Part shown: in pieces, positions 18,288 to 26,241 of the stretch
Position numbering within the stretch: position 1 is the stretch's first letter
Layout: the number at the start of each line of letters is the position of its first letter
Source of the DNA: Limosilactobacillus sp.
GTDB lineage: Bacteria > Bacillota > Bacilli > Lactobacillales > Lactobacillaceae
Direction: 5' to 3'
DNA length: 64,000 nucleotides
Assembly: GCF_022482365.1 (NCBI RefSeq)
Contig: NZ_JAKVPE010000001.1
Span: 1,612,001-1,676,000 of the forward strand
The notes under the pieces: generated by a model
The model's database searches: none
What the model was told of the DNA's origin: nothing
The model's input: the letters and a program-made list of their open reading frames with translations, nothing else
Position numbers and translations under genes: made by a program

Positions 18288-18327
18288 AAGAATGGCGAAT
18301 TTCAAACGAAATTCGCCATTCTTTTTT
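18287..18327 (+). terminator. Terminator after the two-component system
   Basis: A perfect 14-bp stem (GAATGGCGAATTTC/GAAATTCGCCATTC) with a four-base loop is followed by six T residues. Confidence 0.92.
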
Positions 18328-18424
18328 GCTCTGCTATATTCAACAAATTTAGAGTGTGTTAAACTGTAAGGGCATTGTGTCACCTTAAAATTTGAATAAG
18401 ATGATAATAATTGGAGGAAATTCT

Positions 18425-19288
18425 GTGGCTAAAGCGCAAATAAATCCAGAAAAAGCACGATGGCTTGAAGTTTTGGGCATTGCCATGCCGCTCTGCCTTA
18501 GCTATATTCCAATCGGATTAGCTTGTGGAATTTTATTACACGCAGCGGGCTTTAATTTTATAATGACCCTCGTGGTGTCGATCGTGGTTTTCTCTGGCGG
18601 GGCCCAGTTTATTTTAGCCTCGTTATTGACTATTCACGCACCCCTGTCGTCAATTTTTATGACCCTGTTCTTCCTGGAACTGCGGTACGCACTTCTGGGC
18701 TCGAGTCTTTCAAAGTACATTAAAAATGAATCCCAGCACTTCATCTGGCTCTTTGCCGTTTCGATGAACGACGAAAACTACGCGGTCAACTACCTCAAGT
18801 TTGCGACCGACAAGAAATGGTCACCCCAAGATGGGCTGCTGGTGGAACACTATTCACTAATTTCATGGTCGGTGGCCAACATGGTCGGTGGCCTGATCGG
18901 CAGTGCGGTCTCAATCGACCTGGAAGTCGTGGACTTTGCCCTGACGGCGCTTTTCCTGTACATGATTGTCATGCAGGTGCGGAGTCACTTGACCCTGCTC
19001 ATCTGCTTGCTGTCGGCGGTCTTAGCGGTCTGCTTCCTGGTCCTGACTAAGAACACCCTGGGGATCGTGATTGCGACCCTGATCGCGTCCTTTGTTGGTT
19101 TCATGATCGAAAACGCGGTTCGCAAGCACAGCAAGAATCCAGAGGAGAATTGGTTCTTGACCAAGGTCTTCCGGCCGATTGCGACCCGGACAACGATCGA
19201 GGACCAAAAGGAGAAGAAGGAACTCAAAAAAGCTGAGGAAGAGTTGGTTGCCGAAAAGAGCAGTAACCCACCGAAGCGGGATAATTAG
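18425..19288 (+). CDS. azlC: AzlC-family branched-chain amino acid exporter, large subunit
   Basis: The larger partner of the AzlCD exporter, which removes branched-chain amino acids or analogues. About seven hydrophobic segments are seen, with the family motif LSYIPIGLACGILLHAAGF near the N terminus and FSGGAQF, LELRYALLGSSL after it. A frame-open stretch begins at 18392, but GGAGGAAA six bases before GTG 18425 decides the start (287 residues). The C-terminal 45 residues are a charged Lys/Glu tail that many homologues lack. azlD follows after 13 bases. Confidence 0.88.
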   Translation: MAKAQINPEKARWLEVLGIAMPLCLSYIPIGLACGILLHAAGFNFIMTLVVSIVVFSGGAQFILASLLTIHAPLSSIFMTLFFLELRYALLGSSLSKYIKNESQHFIWLFAVSMNDENYAVNYLKFATDKKWSPQDGLLVEHYSLISWSVANMVGGLIGSAVSIDLEVVDFALTALFLYMIVMQVRSHLTLLICLLSAVLAVCFLVLTKNTLGIVIATLIASFVGFMIENAVRKHSKNPEENWFLTKVFRPIATRTTIEDQKEKKELKKAEEELVAEKSSNPPKRDN

Positions 19289-19301
19289 TGGAGACTAGCT
19301 T

Positions 19302-19682
19302 ATGGCACATCTATTTAGTAATTTACCCTTATTAATTTCTGACACGGGCAACAACAAGATTTTGTACCACATTATCGTGATTATCTTTGCGGGTTTTGCG
19401 GCCTTCATTCCGCGCTACTTCCCAATCCTCTTCTTCTCCACCCGGAAGATCCCGGAATGGTTCAATGAGTGGATGAAGTACGTTCCGGTCAGCCTGTTTA
19501 CCGCCCTGGTGGTTAAAAACATGTTTGTCACTACCGCCGGCTACCACTTCGTTCCGTTCGGCCACGTCGATCAGATCATCGCGGCTCTGATCGTGATGGT
19601 GATTGCCTACTTCACCCGGTCGATGTCGATCTCCGTGGTGACGGGGCTGATTGCCGTCTGGCTGTTAAGTTTAGTTCTCTAA
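19302..19682 (+). CDS. azlD: AzlD-family transport protein, small subunit
   Basis: A 126-residue protein with four hydrophobic segments and the AzlD hallmarks FIPRYFPILFF and WMKYVPVSLFTALV near residues 35-70. It works with AzlC. The ribosome binding site is weak (GGAGAC), so translation may be coupled to azlC. It ends at a terminator. Confidence 0.88.
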   Translation: MAHLFSNLPLLISDTGNNKILYHIIVIIFAGFAAFIPRYFPILFFSTRKIPEWFNEWMKYVPVSLFTALVVKNMFVTTAGYHFVPFGHVDQIIAALIVMVIAYFTRSMSISVVTGLIAVWLLSLVL

Positions 19683-19684
19683 CC

Positions 19685-19713
19685 AAAAAGCACTCCAGCA
19701 GTGGGGTGCTTTT
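19685..19713 (+). terminator. azlCD terminator
   Basis: AAAAGCACTCC pairs with GGGGTGCTTTT. Confidence 0.8.
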
Positions 19714-19762
19714 AATTTTTTATCAAAAACTGGAATTTTTTCATCGGCTGCTCACGGGGACT

Positions 19763-19860
19763 TTGTTCGTATTTAAATAATATTTAAAATTATGTAACCG
19801 TTATTGTTCGTGTTTTAAAGAATATAACCCGTTGACATCAGGAATAATGTTCAGTAAGAT
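19763..19860 (+). promoter_or_regulatory. ribB promoter with PurBox-like sites
   Basis: A near-consensus promoter, TTGACA (19832-19837), 17 bases, TAAGAT (19855-19860). Upstream, two reverse-oriented sites contain TTCGTATTTA (near 19767) and ATTGTTCGTGTTTTA (near 19804), which on the minus strand read TAAATACGAACAAAG and TAAAACACGAACAAT, close to the PurR box (A..CCGAACAAT). No FMN riboswitch is seen between 19861 and 19926. Confidence 0.6.
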
Positions 19861-19926
19861 AGAGCCACGTTCGAACGAGAGATTGATTAGTAACTTCAGG
19901 CATGAGAAGAAAGAGGAATTCGAATA

Positions 19927-20592
19927 ATGGCAATTCAATTCGCAACGGTCGAAGAAGCTTTGGAACAATTACGCAAGGGTGGCTTTATCATCCTGGCCGA
20001 TAACGAGGATCGGGAAAACGAGGGGGATCTGGTGGCGCTGGGCGAAAACATCCAGCCGGCCACGGTCCACACGATGCTCAAGGAGGCCAATGGACTGATG
20101 TGCGTTCCGGTCAGCGAGGAGATCGCGGCCCAACTGAACTTCAAGCCGATGGTCAAGCACAGTACTGACCCGAACCAGACGCCCTTCATGGTAACGGTTG
20201 ACGGGACTAAGGCGGCTACCGGGGTCACCACCGGGGTTTCCGCCTACGACCGGGCAGCCACGATTCACCAGATCGCCAAACCGGAAGCCACGGCCAGCGA
20301 CTTTAACCATCCGGGCCACATTCAGCCGCTTTACTCCCAGGCGCGTGGGCTGCGCGACCGGATCGGCCACACCGAAGCCTCCGTTGACCTGGCCTACCTG
20401 GCGGGTGCCCGGCCCGTTTCGGTAATCATTGAAGTGCTCAAGGATGACGGCAAGATGGCCCGGCGTGACGATTTAGCGGCGCTGGCCGACCGCTTAACCG
20501 TACCGTTTTTGACCATCCAGGAAATCATTGATTACATGGATAAGAACGACATTGAATACGCGGCCCAGCTGGAAGAGACTGTCCACGCCTAA
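19927..20592 (+). CDS. ribB: 3,4-dihydroxy-2-butanone 4-phosphate synthase
   Basis: Converts ribulose 5-phosphate to the four-carbon riboflavin precursor plus formate. The acidic metal loop DNEDRENEGDL (residues 25-35) and the catalytic GHTEASVDLAYLAGARP segment (about 147-163) are intact. The protein is the stand-alone type of 221 residues, not the ribBA fusion. No ribG, ribE, ribA or ribH neighbours occur, and the leader lacks an FMN riboswitch. The product might serve an incomplete riboflavin pathway or genes elsewhere. Confidence 0.94.
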   Translation: MAIQFATVEEALEQLRKGGFIILADNEDRENEGDLVALGENIQPATVHTMLKEANGLMCVPVSEEIAAQLNFKPMVKHSTDPNQTPFMVTVDGTKAATGVTTGVSAYDRAATIHQIAKPEATASDFNHPGHIQPLYSQARGLRDRIGHTEASVDLAYLAGARPVSVIIEVLKDDGKMARRDDLAALADRLTVPFLTIQEIIDYMDKNDIEYAAQLEETVHA

Positions 20593-20611
20593 GTAATTTT
20601 TCAAAATAGTG

Positions 20612-20640
20612 TTGACATTCACGAGGGAACCGACTAGTAT
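20612..20640 (+). promoter_or_regulatory. pyr operon promoter
   Basis: TTGACA (20612-20617), 17 bases, TAGTAT (20635-20640), 28 bases before the first PyrR-type box. Confidence 0.75.
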
Positions 20641-20667
20641 TATTGACAAGCAAAATACCTTTAACTT

Positions 20668-20748
20668 AGTCCAGCGAGGCTAGGAAGGATTTATCTGAGC
20701 GTTAGAATATCTCGACCTTCTTAGCCTAGTGCTGAGGAGGTCTTTTTT
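20668..20748 (+). promoter_or_regulatory. PyrR-binding attenuator 1 of the pyr operon
   Basis: The RNA box AGTCCAGCGAGGCT followed by GGAAGGAT (20668-20690) matches the PyrR binding-loop consensus (AGUCCNGNGAGGCU..AAGGAU). GCTAGGAAGG can pair with CCTTCTTAGC (20716-20725) as antiterminator. The terminator is GACCTTCTTAGC/GCTGAGGAGGTC plus six T (20714-20748). UMP-loaded PyrR would favour termination. Confidence 0.85.
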
Positions 20749-20836
20749 AACAGAATTTCCTCGACCCCCAGTGCTAGGCAAGATGAACGCCCACCTCGAT
20801 CAAATAGGTATTTTCGAAGAACTGAGCCTTTTAATT

Positions 20837-20952
20837 GCGTCCTGTGAGAGCAAAAACGGTGCAGTGTTTTCGGCCTATCCTTTAACATAAGCAAAAAACA
20901 CCCAAGCAGCGCAAACTCGACCAGAACCAGGCCAAGTTCCCGCTGCTTTTGT
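20837..20952 (+). promoter_or_regulatory. Probable second PyrR-type attenuator before pyrB
   Basis: GCGTCCTGTGAGAGC (20837-20851) resembles a PyrR loop (UCCNGNGAG core). It is followed by a terminator stem AAGCAGCG (20904-20911)/CGCTGCTT (20941-20948) with T residues. About 90 nt of non-coding sequence separate it from attenuator 1. No pyrR gene lies between. Confidence 0.6.
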
Positions 20953-20982
20953 TGTATCTAGGTTAAAAAGGAGATCTATTTG

Positions 20983-21912
20983 ATGATTAGTACTGAACGC
21001 ATTCAACCAAACGTTGTCACTGTTGCCGACATGGACGCTGCCGATGCCCTCGACCTGATTAGCGAGGCCGAAGACTACAAGCACGGCAAGCAGCCGCACT
21101 TGAACCGGCCGGCCTTCGCAGCCAACCTCTTCTTCGAAAACTCCACCCGGACCAAGACCAGTTTCCAAATGGCCGAAATGAAGCTCGGCATGCACGTGAT
21201 GCAGTTTGAAGCGGGCACCAGTTCCGTTAAGAAGGGTGAGAGCCTCTACGACACCGTTAAGACGATGGAATCCATCGGGGTTAACATCGCGGTAATCCGC
21301 CACCCCGAAAACGAATACTACAAGTCCTTGATTGCCCACCCCGGTCTGAAGATTGGGATTGCCAACGGTGGGGACGGTTCCGGCCAGCACCCATCCCAGT
21401 GCCTGCTGGACATGATGACCATCCACGAAGAATTCAACGACTTCAACGGCCTCAAGGTACTGATTATCGGCGACCTGTCGCACTCCCGGGTTGCCCACTC
21501 CAACGCCATGATGCTCAACCGCCTCGGTGCTAAGGTTTACTTCGCCGGCCCACAGGAATGGTACGATGAAGAACTGGCCAAGTACGGAACCTTTGGCGAC
21601 TTCGACGAACTGCTGCCGGAGATGGACGTCGTTAACCTCTTACGGGTCCAAAACGAACGGCTGTCCGGTGCCGAAAACGGGGCCTTTGACGCCGAAGCAT
21701 ACCACCAGCAATACGGTCTGACCCGCGAACGCTACAACAAGATGAAGAAGGGTGCCATCATCATGCACCCGGCACCGGTTAACCGCGGTGTCGAAATCGA
21801 CAGCGACCTGGTTGAAGCACCAAACGCCCGGATCTTCCGTCAGATGCAAAACGGGGTCTTCGTGCGGATGGCCATCTTAAGCCGGATCCTCCGTTACCAA
21901 GGCATTATGTAA
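20983..21912 (+). CDS. pyrB: Aspartate carbamoyltransferase catalytic chain
   Basis: Condenses carbamoyl phosphate with aspartate. The carbamoyl-phosphate motif [15 protein letters not shown] (about 51-65), the [12 protein letters not shown] segment (about 135) and [11 protein letters not shown] (about 263) are intact. The 309 residues match the Bacillus-type enzyme without a PyrI regulatory chain. ATG 20983 follows AAAGGAG by 9 bases; the TTG directly before it (20980) is an alternative. It is the first structural gene of pyrB-pyrC-pyrD-pyrF-pyrE. Confidence 0.95.
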   Translation: MISTERIQPNVVTVADMDAADALDLISEAEDYKHGKQPHLNRPAFAANLFFENSTRTKTSFQMAEMKLGMHVMQFEAGTSSVKKGESLYDTVKTMESIGVNIAVIRHPENEYYKSLIAHPGLKIGIANGGDGSGQHPSQCLLDMMTIHEEFNDFNGLKVLIIGDLSHSRVAHSNAMMLNRLGAKVYFAGPQEWYDEELAKYGTFGDFDELLPEMDVVNLLRVQNERLSGAENGAFDAEAYHQQYGLTRERYNKMKKGAIIMHPAPVNRGVEIDSDLVEAPNARIFRQMQNGVFVRMAILSRILRYQGIM

Positions 21913-21927
21913 TCGCGGGTGAGTGCA

Positions 21928-23217
21928 ATGACACAAACCCTATTAAAACACGGCCGGCACCTGGTCGGTTCGGAACTGGTTCCCTGCGACGTTTTGATCG
22001 AGGACGGCAAGATTAAGGCAATCGGCGCCGATCTGAACGCAGCAGAAGACGCCACGGTGATCGACCTCAATAACAACCTGATCACTCCCGGCCTGATCGA
22101 CATCCACGTTCACCTACGCGAGCCGGGCTACACCAACAAGGAAACGATCGTCACTGGCAGCCGGGCCGCAGCCCACGGTGGCTTTACCACCATCGCCGCC
22201 ATGGCCAACCTCAAGCCAACCTGCGACACGCCGGAACGCTTCAAGAAGCAGGTGGAACGCAACGAAAAGGACGGCGCCATCAAGATCATCCAGTACTCGC
22301 CGGTTACCAAGGACCGGGCGGGGAAGGAACCGGTCGACGTGGCCGCCCAATACGCGGCGGGCGCCCGGCTCTTCAGTGATGATGGTGCCGGCATTCAGGA
22401 CGCCGGGGTGGTCTACCGGGCCATGCAGCAATTAGCGGCTCACGACCTGGTAATGTGTGACCACGCCCAGGACAACCAGCTGGCTAACGGCGGGGTCATC
22501 AACGACGGTCCCGTGGCCCAAAAGCTGGGACTGCCGGGGATGCCGAAGATCAGCGAAACGGCGCAGATCGCCCGCAACATCGTGATCGCCCAGGCCACCG
22601 GTGCCCACTACCACGTTTGCCACGTTTCGACCAAGGAAAGCATCGAGCTGGTCCGCCACGCCAAGCAACTGGGGATCAACGTGACCTGCGAAGTGACGCC
22701 GCACCACCTGCTGCTCGCGGACGCCGACATTCCGGGCGACGACGCCGAGTTCAAGATGAACCCGCCGCTGCGGAGCCGGCAGGACCAGGAGGCTTGCCTG
22801 GCCGGCCTCTTGGACGGGACGATCGACTGCATTGCCACCGACCACGCGCCGCACACCGACGCCGAAAAGCACCAAGGCTTCTTGGCCTCGCCAAACGGCA
22901 TCGTCGGCAGCGAGACCGCCTTTGCCCTGCTCTACACCCGCTACGTCAAGAACGGGATCTTCACCCTCGGCCAGCTGATCAACTGGCTGACCGGGAACGT
23001 CAAGAAGGTCTTCAAGCTGGACAACGTCGGCCTGCTCAAGGTTGGCGACCCAGCGGACATCGCGGTCTTTGACATCGACCATCAGGACACGGTCAAGGCC
23101 GATCAGTTCTTCTCAAAGGGTCACAACACGCCCTTCATTGGTGACCAGGTTTACGGCATGACCGATAAGACCTTTGTTGATGGCAAGCTCGTCTACGATC
23201 GGGAGGAAGAGAAATGA
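21928..23217 (+). CDS. pyrC: Dihydroorotase, class I
   Basis: Cyclises carbamoyl aspartate to dihydroorotate. Zinc ligands are visible in DIHVHLREPGYTNKE (about 57-71), the histidines of CHVSTKES (about 230) and the Asp of ATDHAPHTDAEK (about 303). Length of 429 residues is normal for the class I (PyrC/allantoinase-like) enzyme. ATG 21928 is preferred because GGGTGAG lies before it; GTG 21919 has no site. The stop overlaps pyrD by four bases. Confidence 0.94.
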   Translation: MTQTLLKHGRHLVGSELVPCDVLIEDGKIKAIGADLNAAEDATVIDLNNNLITPGLIDIHVHLREPGYTNKETIVTGSRAAAHGGFTTIAAMANLKPTCDTPERFKKQVERNEKDGAIKIIQYSPVTKDRAGKEPVDVAAQYAAGARLFSDDGAGIQDAGVVYRAMQQLAAHDLVMCDHAQDNQLANGGVINDGPVAQKLGLPGMPKISETAQIARNIVIAQATGAHYHVCHVSTKESIELVRHAKQLGINVTCEVTPHHLLLADADIPGDDAEFKMNPPLRSRQDQEACLAGLLDGTIDCIATDHAPHTDAEKHQGFLASPNGIVGSETAFALLYTRYVKNGIFTLGQLINWLTGNVKKVFKLDNVGLLKVGDPADIAVFDIDHQDTVKADQFFSKGHNTPFIGDQVYGMTDKTFVDGKLVYDREEEK

Positions 23218-24140
23218 AGAAGGAAGAACGACTCCACGTGGAGCTGCCCGGCCTGTCACTGAAAAACCCGGTGATCGCGGCCAGCGGCACCTGCGGCTAC
23301 GGCCAAGAGATCGCCAAAAACTATGACATCAACCAGCTGGGCTCGCTGGTCCTAAAGTCCACCACCAAGAACCCGCGCTCGGGCAATCCCCGGCCCCGGG
23401 TCTGCCAGACCACGGCCGGCTGGCTGAACGCCAACGGCCTGCAAAACGTCGGCGTTCAACGGGTGGTTGACGAAAAGCTGCCCTGGCTCCAGGTCAACTA
23501 CCCGAAGCTGCCGGTGATCGCCAGCGCGGCCGGTTTCTCCACCAGCGAATACGTTGAGGTGGTCGACCGCTTGACGAACGCGGCCGGGGTGAACGCCCTG
23601 GAACTAAACGTTTCCTGCCCAAACGTCAAGCATGGCGGCCTGGCGATGGGGACCGATCCCGCAGTCTTGGAGGACCTGGTCCACAAGGTGGTCAAGGTGG
23701 CCCATGGGGTGCCGGTTTACGTCAAGCTGACGCCTAACGTCACCAACATTGTGCCCCTGGCCCAGGCGGCCGAGCGCGGCGGGGCCAACGGTCTGACGAT
23801 GATCAACACCCTGACCGGGCTCAGCATTAACCTCAAGACGCGCCGGCCGGTCCTGGCCAACGTCACCGGCGGACTGTCCGGCCCGGCCCTGAAGCCAATG
23901 GCCCTGCGGATGATTCACCAGGTCCGCAGCGTCTCGAAGATTCCAATCATCGGTGTGGGCGGCATTGAAAGTGCCGAGGATGTTTTGGAATTCATGATGG
24001 CCGGGGCCAATGCGGTGGAGGTTGGCGCGGCCAGCTTCCACGACTCCTTGGCACTGCCAAAGATTGTGGCAGAACTACCAATGACGATGGATAAATACGG
24101 AATTGAAAAATTAACGGATCTCTGGGAGGTGAAGTTTTGA
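23214..24140 (+). CDS. pyrD: Dihydroorotate dehydrogenase, class 1B-like catalytic subunit
   Basis: Oxidises dihydroorotate to orotate with FMN. The catalytic Cys is in ALELNVSCPNVKHGGLAMG (about residue 130). GVGGIESAEDVLEFMMAGANAVEVG (about 245-270) is the FMN phosphate site. NVSCPNVK.GG is the form seen in class 1B enzymes, which use NAD through a PyrK partner. No pyrK is present in this operon, so either PyrK is elsewhere or another electron acceptor is used. The gene is coupled to pyrC (ATGA overlap) and overlaps the pyrF start. Confidence 0.93.
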   Translation: MKKEERLHVELPGLSLKNPVIAASGTCGYGQEIAKNYDINQLGSLVLKSTTKNPRSGNPRPRVCQTTAGWLNANGLQNVGVQRVVDEKLPWLQVNYPKLPVIASAAGFSTSEYVEVVDRLTNAAGVNALELNVSCPNVKHGGLAMGTDPAVLEDLVHKVVKVAHGVPVYVKLTPNVTNIVPLAQAAERGGANGLTMINTLTGLSINLKTRRPVLANVTGGLSGPALKPMALRMIHQVRSVSKIPIIGVGGIESAEDVLEFMMAGANAVEVGAASFHDSLALPKIVAELPMTMDKYGIEKLTDLWEVKF

Positions 24141-24859
24141 AACGCTACGTACCAATGGTGGCAATTGATGTTGCCACGAAGGCCGAGGCCGTCGAACTGT
24201 TTGACGAACTCGTCGACGTAACTCCGAAGCCGATTGTTAAGATCGGAATGGAAATGTACTACGGCCTGGGTCAGGAAATCGTTAAGGAAGCCCAGAAACG
24301 CGGCTTCAAGATTTTCCTCGACCTCAAGCTCTACGACATTCCCAACACGGTGCACCGGGCAATGGCTGCGATCGGCCGGCTCGGCATCGACTTCACGACC
24401 ATCCACGCGGCTGGCGGCACTGAGATGCTGACGGCCGGGCTGGCGGGCCTGGAAGAAGGGGCCGTCGAGGCGGGGGTGCGGCCAGCCAAATTGCTGGCGA
24501 TCACCCAGCTGACCTCGATTGACGACCAGATCCTGCACGAACAGCAGCACGTCGACCTCTCCCTGATTGAGTCCGTTCAAAACTACGCTCAATTGGCCGA
24601 GGGTGTCGGCCTGGCCGGGGTAATTTGCTCGGCCCGGGAACTGCCGGCCATCCGGCAGGTTACCCGTCCAGATTTTCTCTGCATCACTCCCGGTATCCGG
24701 CCATCCTTGAAGGTTCATGATGACCAGAAGCGGGTTGTGACCCCAGCCCAAGCCCGGGAGCTGGGCAGCAACGGGATCGTTGTTGGGCGACCAATCACCC
24801 AGAGCGACGATCCGGTCGCAGCCTACCAGCAGATTCAGCAAGCATTTTTAGCAGATTAG
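24137..24859 (+). CDS. pyrF: Orotidine 5'-phosphate decarboxylase
   Basis: Makes UMP from OMP. The catalytic motif DLKLYDIPNTV (about 60-70) holds the Asp-Lys-Asp triad, and GSNGIVVGRPITQSDDP near residue 215 binds phosphate. The 240 residues are normal. The start is the TTG at 24137, inside the end of pyrD and 7 bases after GGGAGGTG; no better ATG or GTG exists before the conserved N terminus. Confidence 0.94.
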   Translation: MKRYVPMVAIDVATKAEAVELFDELVDVTPKPIVKIGMEMYYGLGQEIVKEAQKRGFKIFLDLKLYDIPNTVHRAMAAIGRLGIDFTTIHAAGGTEMLTAGLAGLEEGAVEAGVRPAKLLAITQLTSIDDQILHEQQHVDLSLIESVQNYAQLAEGVGLAGVICSARELPAIRQVTRPDFLCITPGIRPSLKVHDDQKRVVTPAQARELGSNGIVVGRPITQSDDPVAAYQQIQQAFLAD

Positions 24860-24872
24860 GAGGAAGATTACT

Positions 24873-25514
24873 ATGACTTATTCACAAAGAGTTGCTAAGG
24901 CATTGTTAGACATTCACGCGGTTACCCTGTCCCCAGAAAAGCCTTACACCTGGGCTAGTGGCCTCAAGGCACCGATCTACACGGACAACCGCCTGACCAT
25001 TTCCTATCCTGACGTTCGGCAGGCCATTTACAACGGCATGGAAGAACAGATCAACCTCCACTTTGCGGATGCTGATGTGATTGCCGGGACCGCCACTGCC
25101 GGGATTCCGCACGCAGCCTGGGTTGCGCAGGAAATGGGCTTGCCAATGGTTTACGTCCGGACTAAGCCGAAGGACCATGGCCAGGGACACCAAGTCGAGG
25201 GTGTTCTCAAGCCGGGTCAAAAGGTCGTAGTGATCGATGACCTGATCTCCACTGGCGGCAGTGTCCTGAACGCTGTCCGGGCAATCAACAACACCGGTGC
25301 CCAGGTAATTGGCGTCGTGGCCGTCTTCACCTACCAACTCCAGGCGGCGGAACAGAACTTCCTGGCTAATGACCTGAAGTACTACGCCGTTACGGACTAC
25401 ACGACCCTGATCAAGGAGGCCGAAGCAACCGACCAAATCAGTGCCGACCACCTGAAGTCTCTCCAACAGTGGCGTGAAGACCCAATCAAGTGGAGCAACG
25501 ACCACAAGGATTAA
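24873..25514 (+). CDS. pyrE: Orotate phosphoribosyltransferase
   Basis: Transfers phosphoribose from PRPP to orotate. The PRPP motif VVVIDDLISTGGSVLNAV lies near residues 118-135 and the flexible loop KPKDHGQGHQVEG near 100. The 213-residue length and AGGAGG site are normal. It is the last gene of the operon and ends at a strong terminator. Confidence 0.95.
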   Translation: MTYSQRVAKALLDIHAVTLSPEKPYTWASGLKAPIYTDNRLTISYPDVRQAIYNGMEEQINLHFADADVIAGTATAGIPHAAWVAQEMGLPMVYVRTKPKDHGQGHQVEGVLKPGQKVVVIDDLISTGGSVLNAVRAINNTGAQVIGVVAVFTYQLQAAEQNFLANDLKYYAVTDYTTLIKEAEATDQISADHLKSLQQWREDPIKWSNDHKD

Positions 25515-25551
25515 GCAGCGGCTGAAAATACCGCAACCAATCTAGATCTCC

Positions 25552-25586
25552 AAAAAGAGGCATGCAGAAATTTGCATGCCTCTTTT
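25552..25586 (+). terminator. pyr operon terminator
   Basis: AAAGAGGCATGCA pairs with TGCATGCCTCTTT and T residues follow. Confidence 0.9.
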
Positions 25587-25616
25587 GTGGTTTGTTGACT
25601 GTTAAGAAAATTGCAT

Positions 25617-25656
25617 GTGATATGTTACTTGTGATAAATCACATGTAACATATCAC
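25617..25656. repeat. 40-bp near-perfect palindrome
   Basis: Arms of 19 bp (25617-25635 and 25638-25656) with one mismatch enclose AA. Each arm itself holds GTGATATGTTAC and a TGTGAT core. It sits 30 bases after the pyrE terminator in AT-rich DNA. Confidence 0.8.
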
Positions 25657-25699
25657 ATTATTCATTATGTATTATGAATATAACACTTTCGGGGACTTT

Positions 25700-25900
25700 T
25701 AATTTTTGTAATGCAAATATTGCTGATTAGGCATATTGTGCAAGTAATGCCAATATTGCTAATAATGCTAATAATGCAGTGCATACTAATAATACAGATA
25801 ATACAATGCATACTGATATTACACGTTGACTAGTAATACGGATAATACATGTATACAGATTCATACATTGATACATACACATACACTAATACTAATGAGT
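25700..25900. repeat. Degenerate AT-rich short tandem repeats
   Basis: A stretch built from drifting copies of TAATGC/TAATAC and ATACAT words. It has no open reading frame and its composition differs sharply from the GC-rich genes on both sides. Confidence 0.55.
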
Positions 25901-25934
25901 TGATTGCTGCCGAAAACCTTATTTTTGCTTATAA

Positions 25935-25973
25935 AAAGGCCCTCAACAGATAGAATTTCTGCTGAGGGCCTTT
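25935..25973. terminator. Bidirectional terminator-like hairpin
   Basis: AAAGGCCCTCA pairs with TGAGGGCCTTT around a mostly unpaired loop. It has A/T tracts on both sides and so could end cfa transcripts on the minus strand as well as read-through from pyrE. Confidence 0.65.
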
Positions 25974-26009
25974 AATGTGCTGATCGTTAATTGCACTCGG
26001 ATTGATAAC

Positions 26010-26118
26010 GTGGAAACAAGCGAGTCCCTAGCATCTAGCTACGGACGAGAGCCGGCGCCTTCAGCGCCAACTCCCGCCCTAGGCTAGCTGTACGGGACTC
26101 CGAGGAGCTTGTTTCCAC
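26010..26118. repeat. Hairpin element A
   Basis: A 109-bp long-range inverted repeat. Outer arms GTGGAAACAAGC and GCTTGTTTCCAC are perfect, then AGTCCC/GGGACT, then TAGCT-type arms. A central GC-rich hairpin GGCGC-CTTCA-GCGCC lies at 26054-26068. It is closely related in core and architecture to element B, but its outer arms have a different sequence. It lies 3' of both pyrE (+) and cfa (-). Confidence 0.75.
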
Positions 26119-26130
26119 TCACTAGATAAC

Positions 26131-26237
26131 GTGCAATTAACTGCGGGCCTAGTGTCTAACTACTGACGAAAGCCGACGCCTTCAGCGCCAACTTCCGTCC
26201 GCAGTTAGCCATACGGCCCGCTGATCGTTAATTGCAC
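26131..26237. repeat. Hairpin element B
   Basis: A 107-bp inverted repeat with outer arms GTGCAATTAAC/GTTAATTGCAC, then GCGGGCC/GGCCCGC. Its core (GCCGACGCCTTCAGCGCCAA region, 26172-26191) is nearly the same as in element A. Both elements are preceded by GATAAC and followed by TCACT. Twenty bases of its right end recur at 25979-25998, which looks like the end of a third copy. Confidence 0.75.
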
Positions 26238-26241
26238 TCAC

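Noticed and set aside
19861-19926. Possible FMN riboswitch before ribB
   Set aside because: The leader from the predicted start to the ATG is only about 60 nt and lacks the conserved AGGGTGAAATTCCC-type elements.
25700-25900. CRISPR array
   Set aside because: The repeats are short, degenerate and contiguous, with no spacers of constant length and no cas genes nearby.
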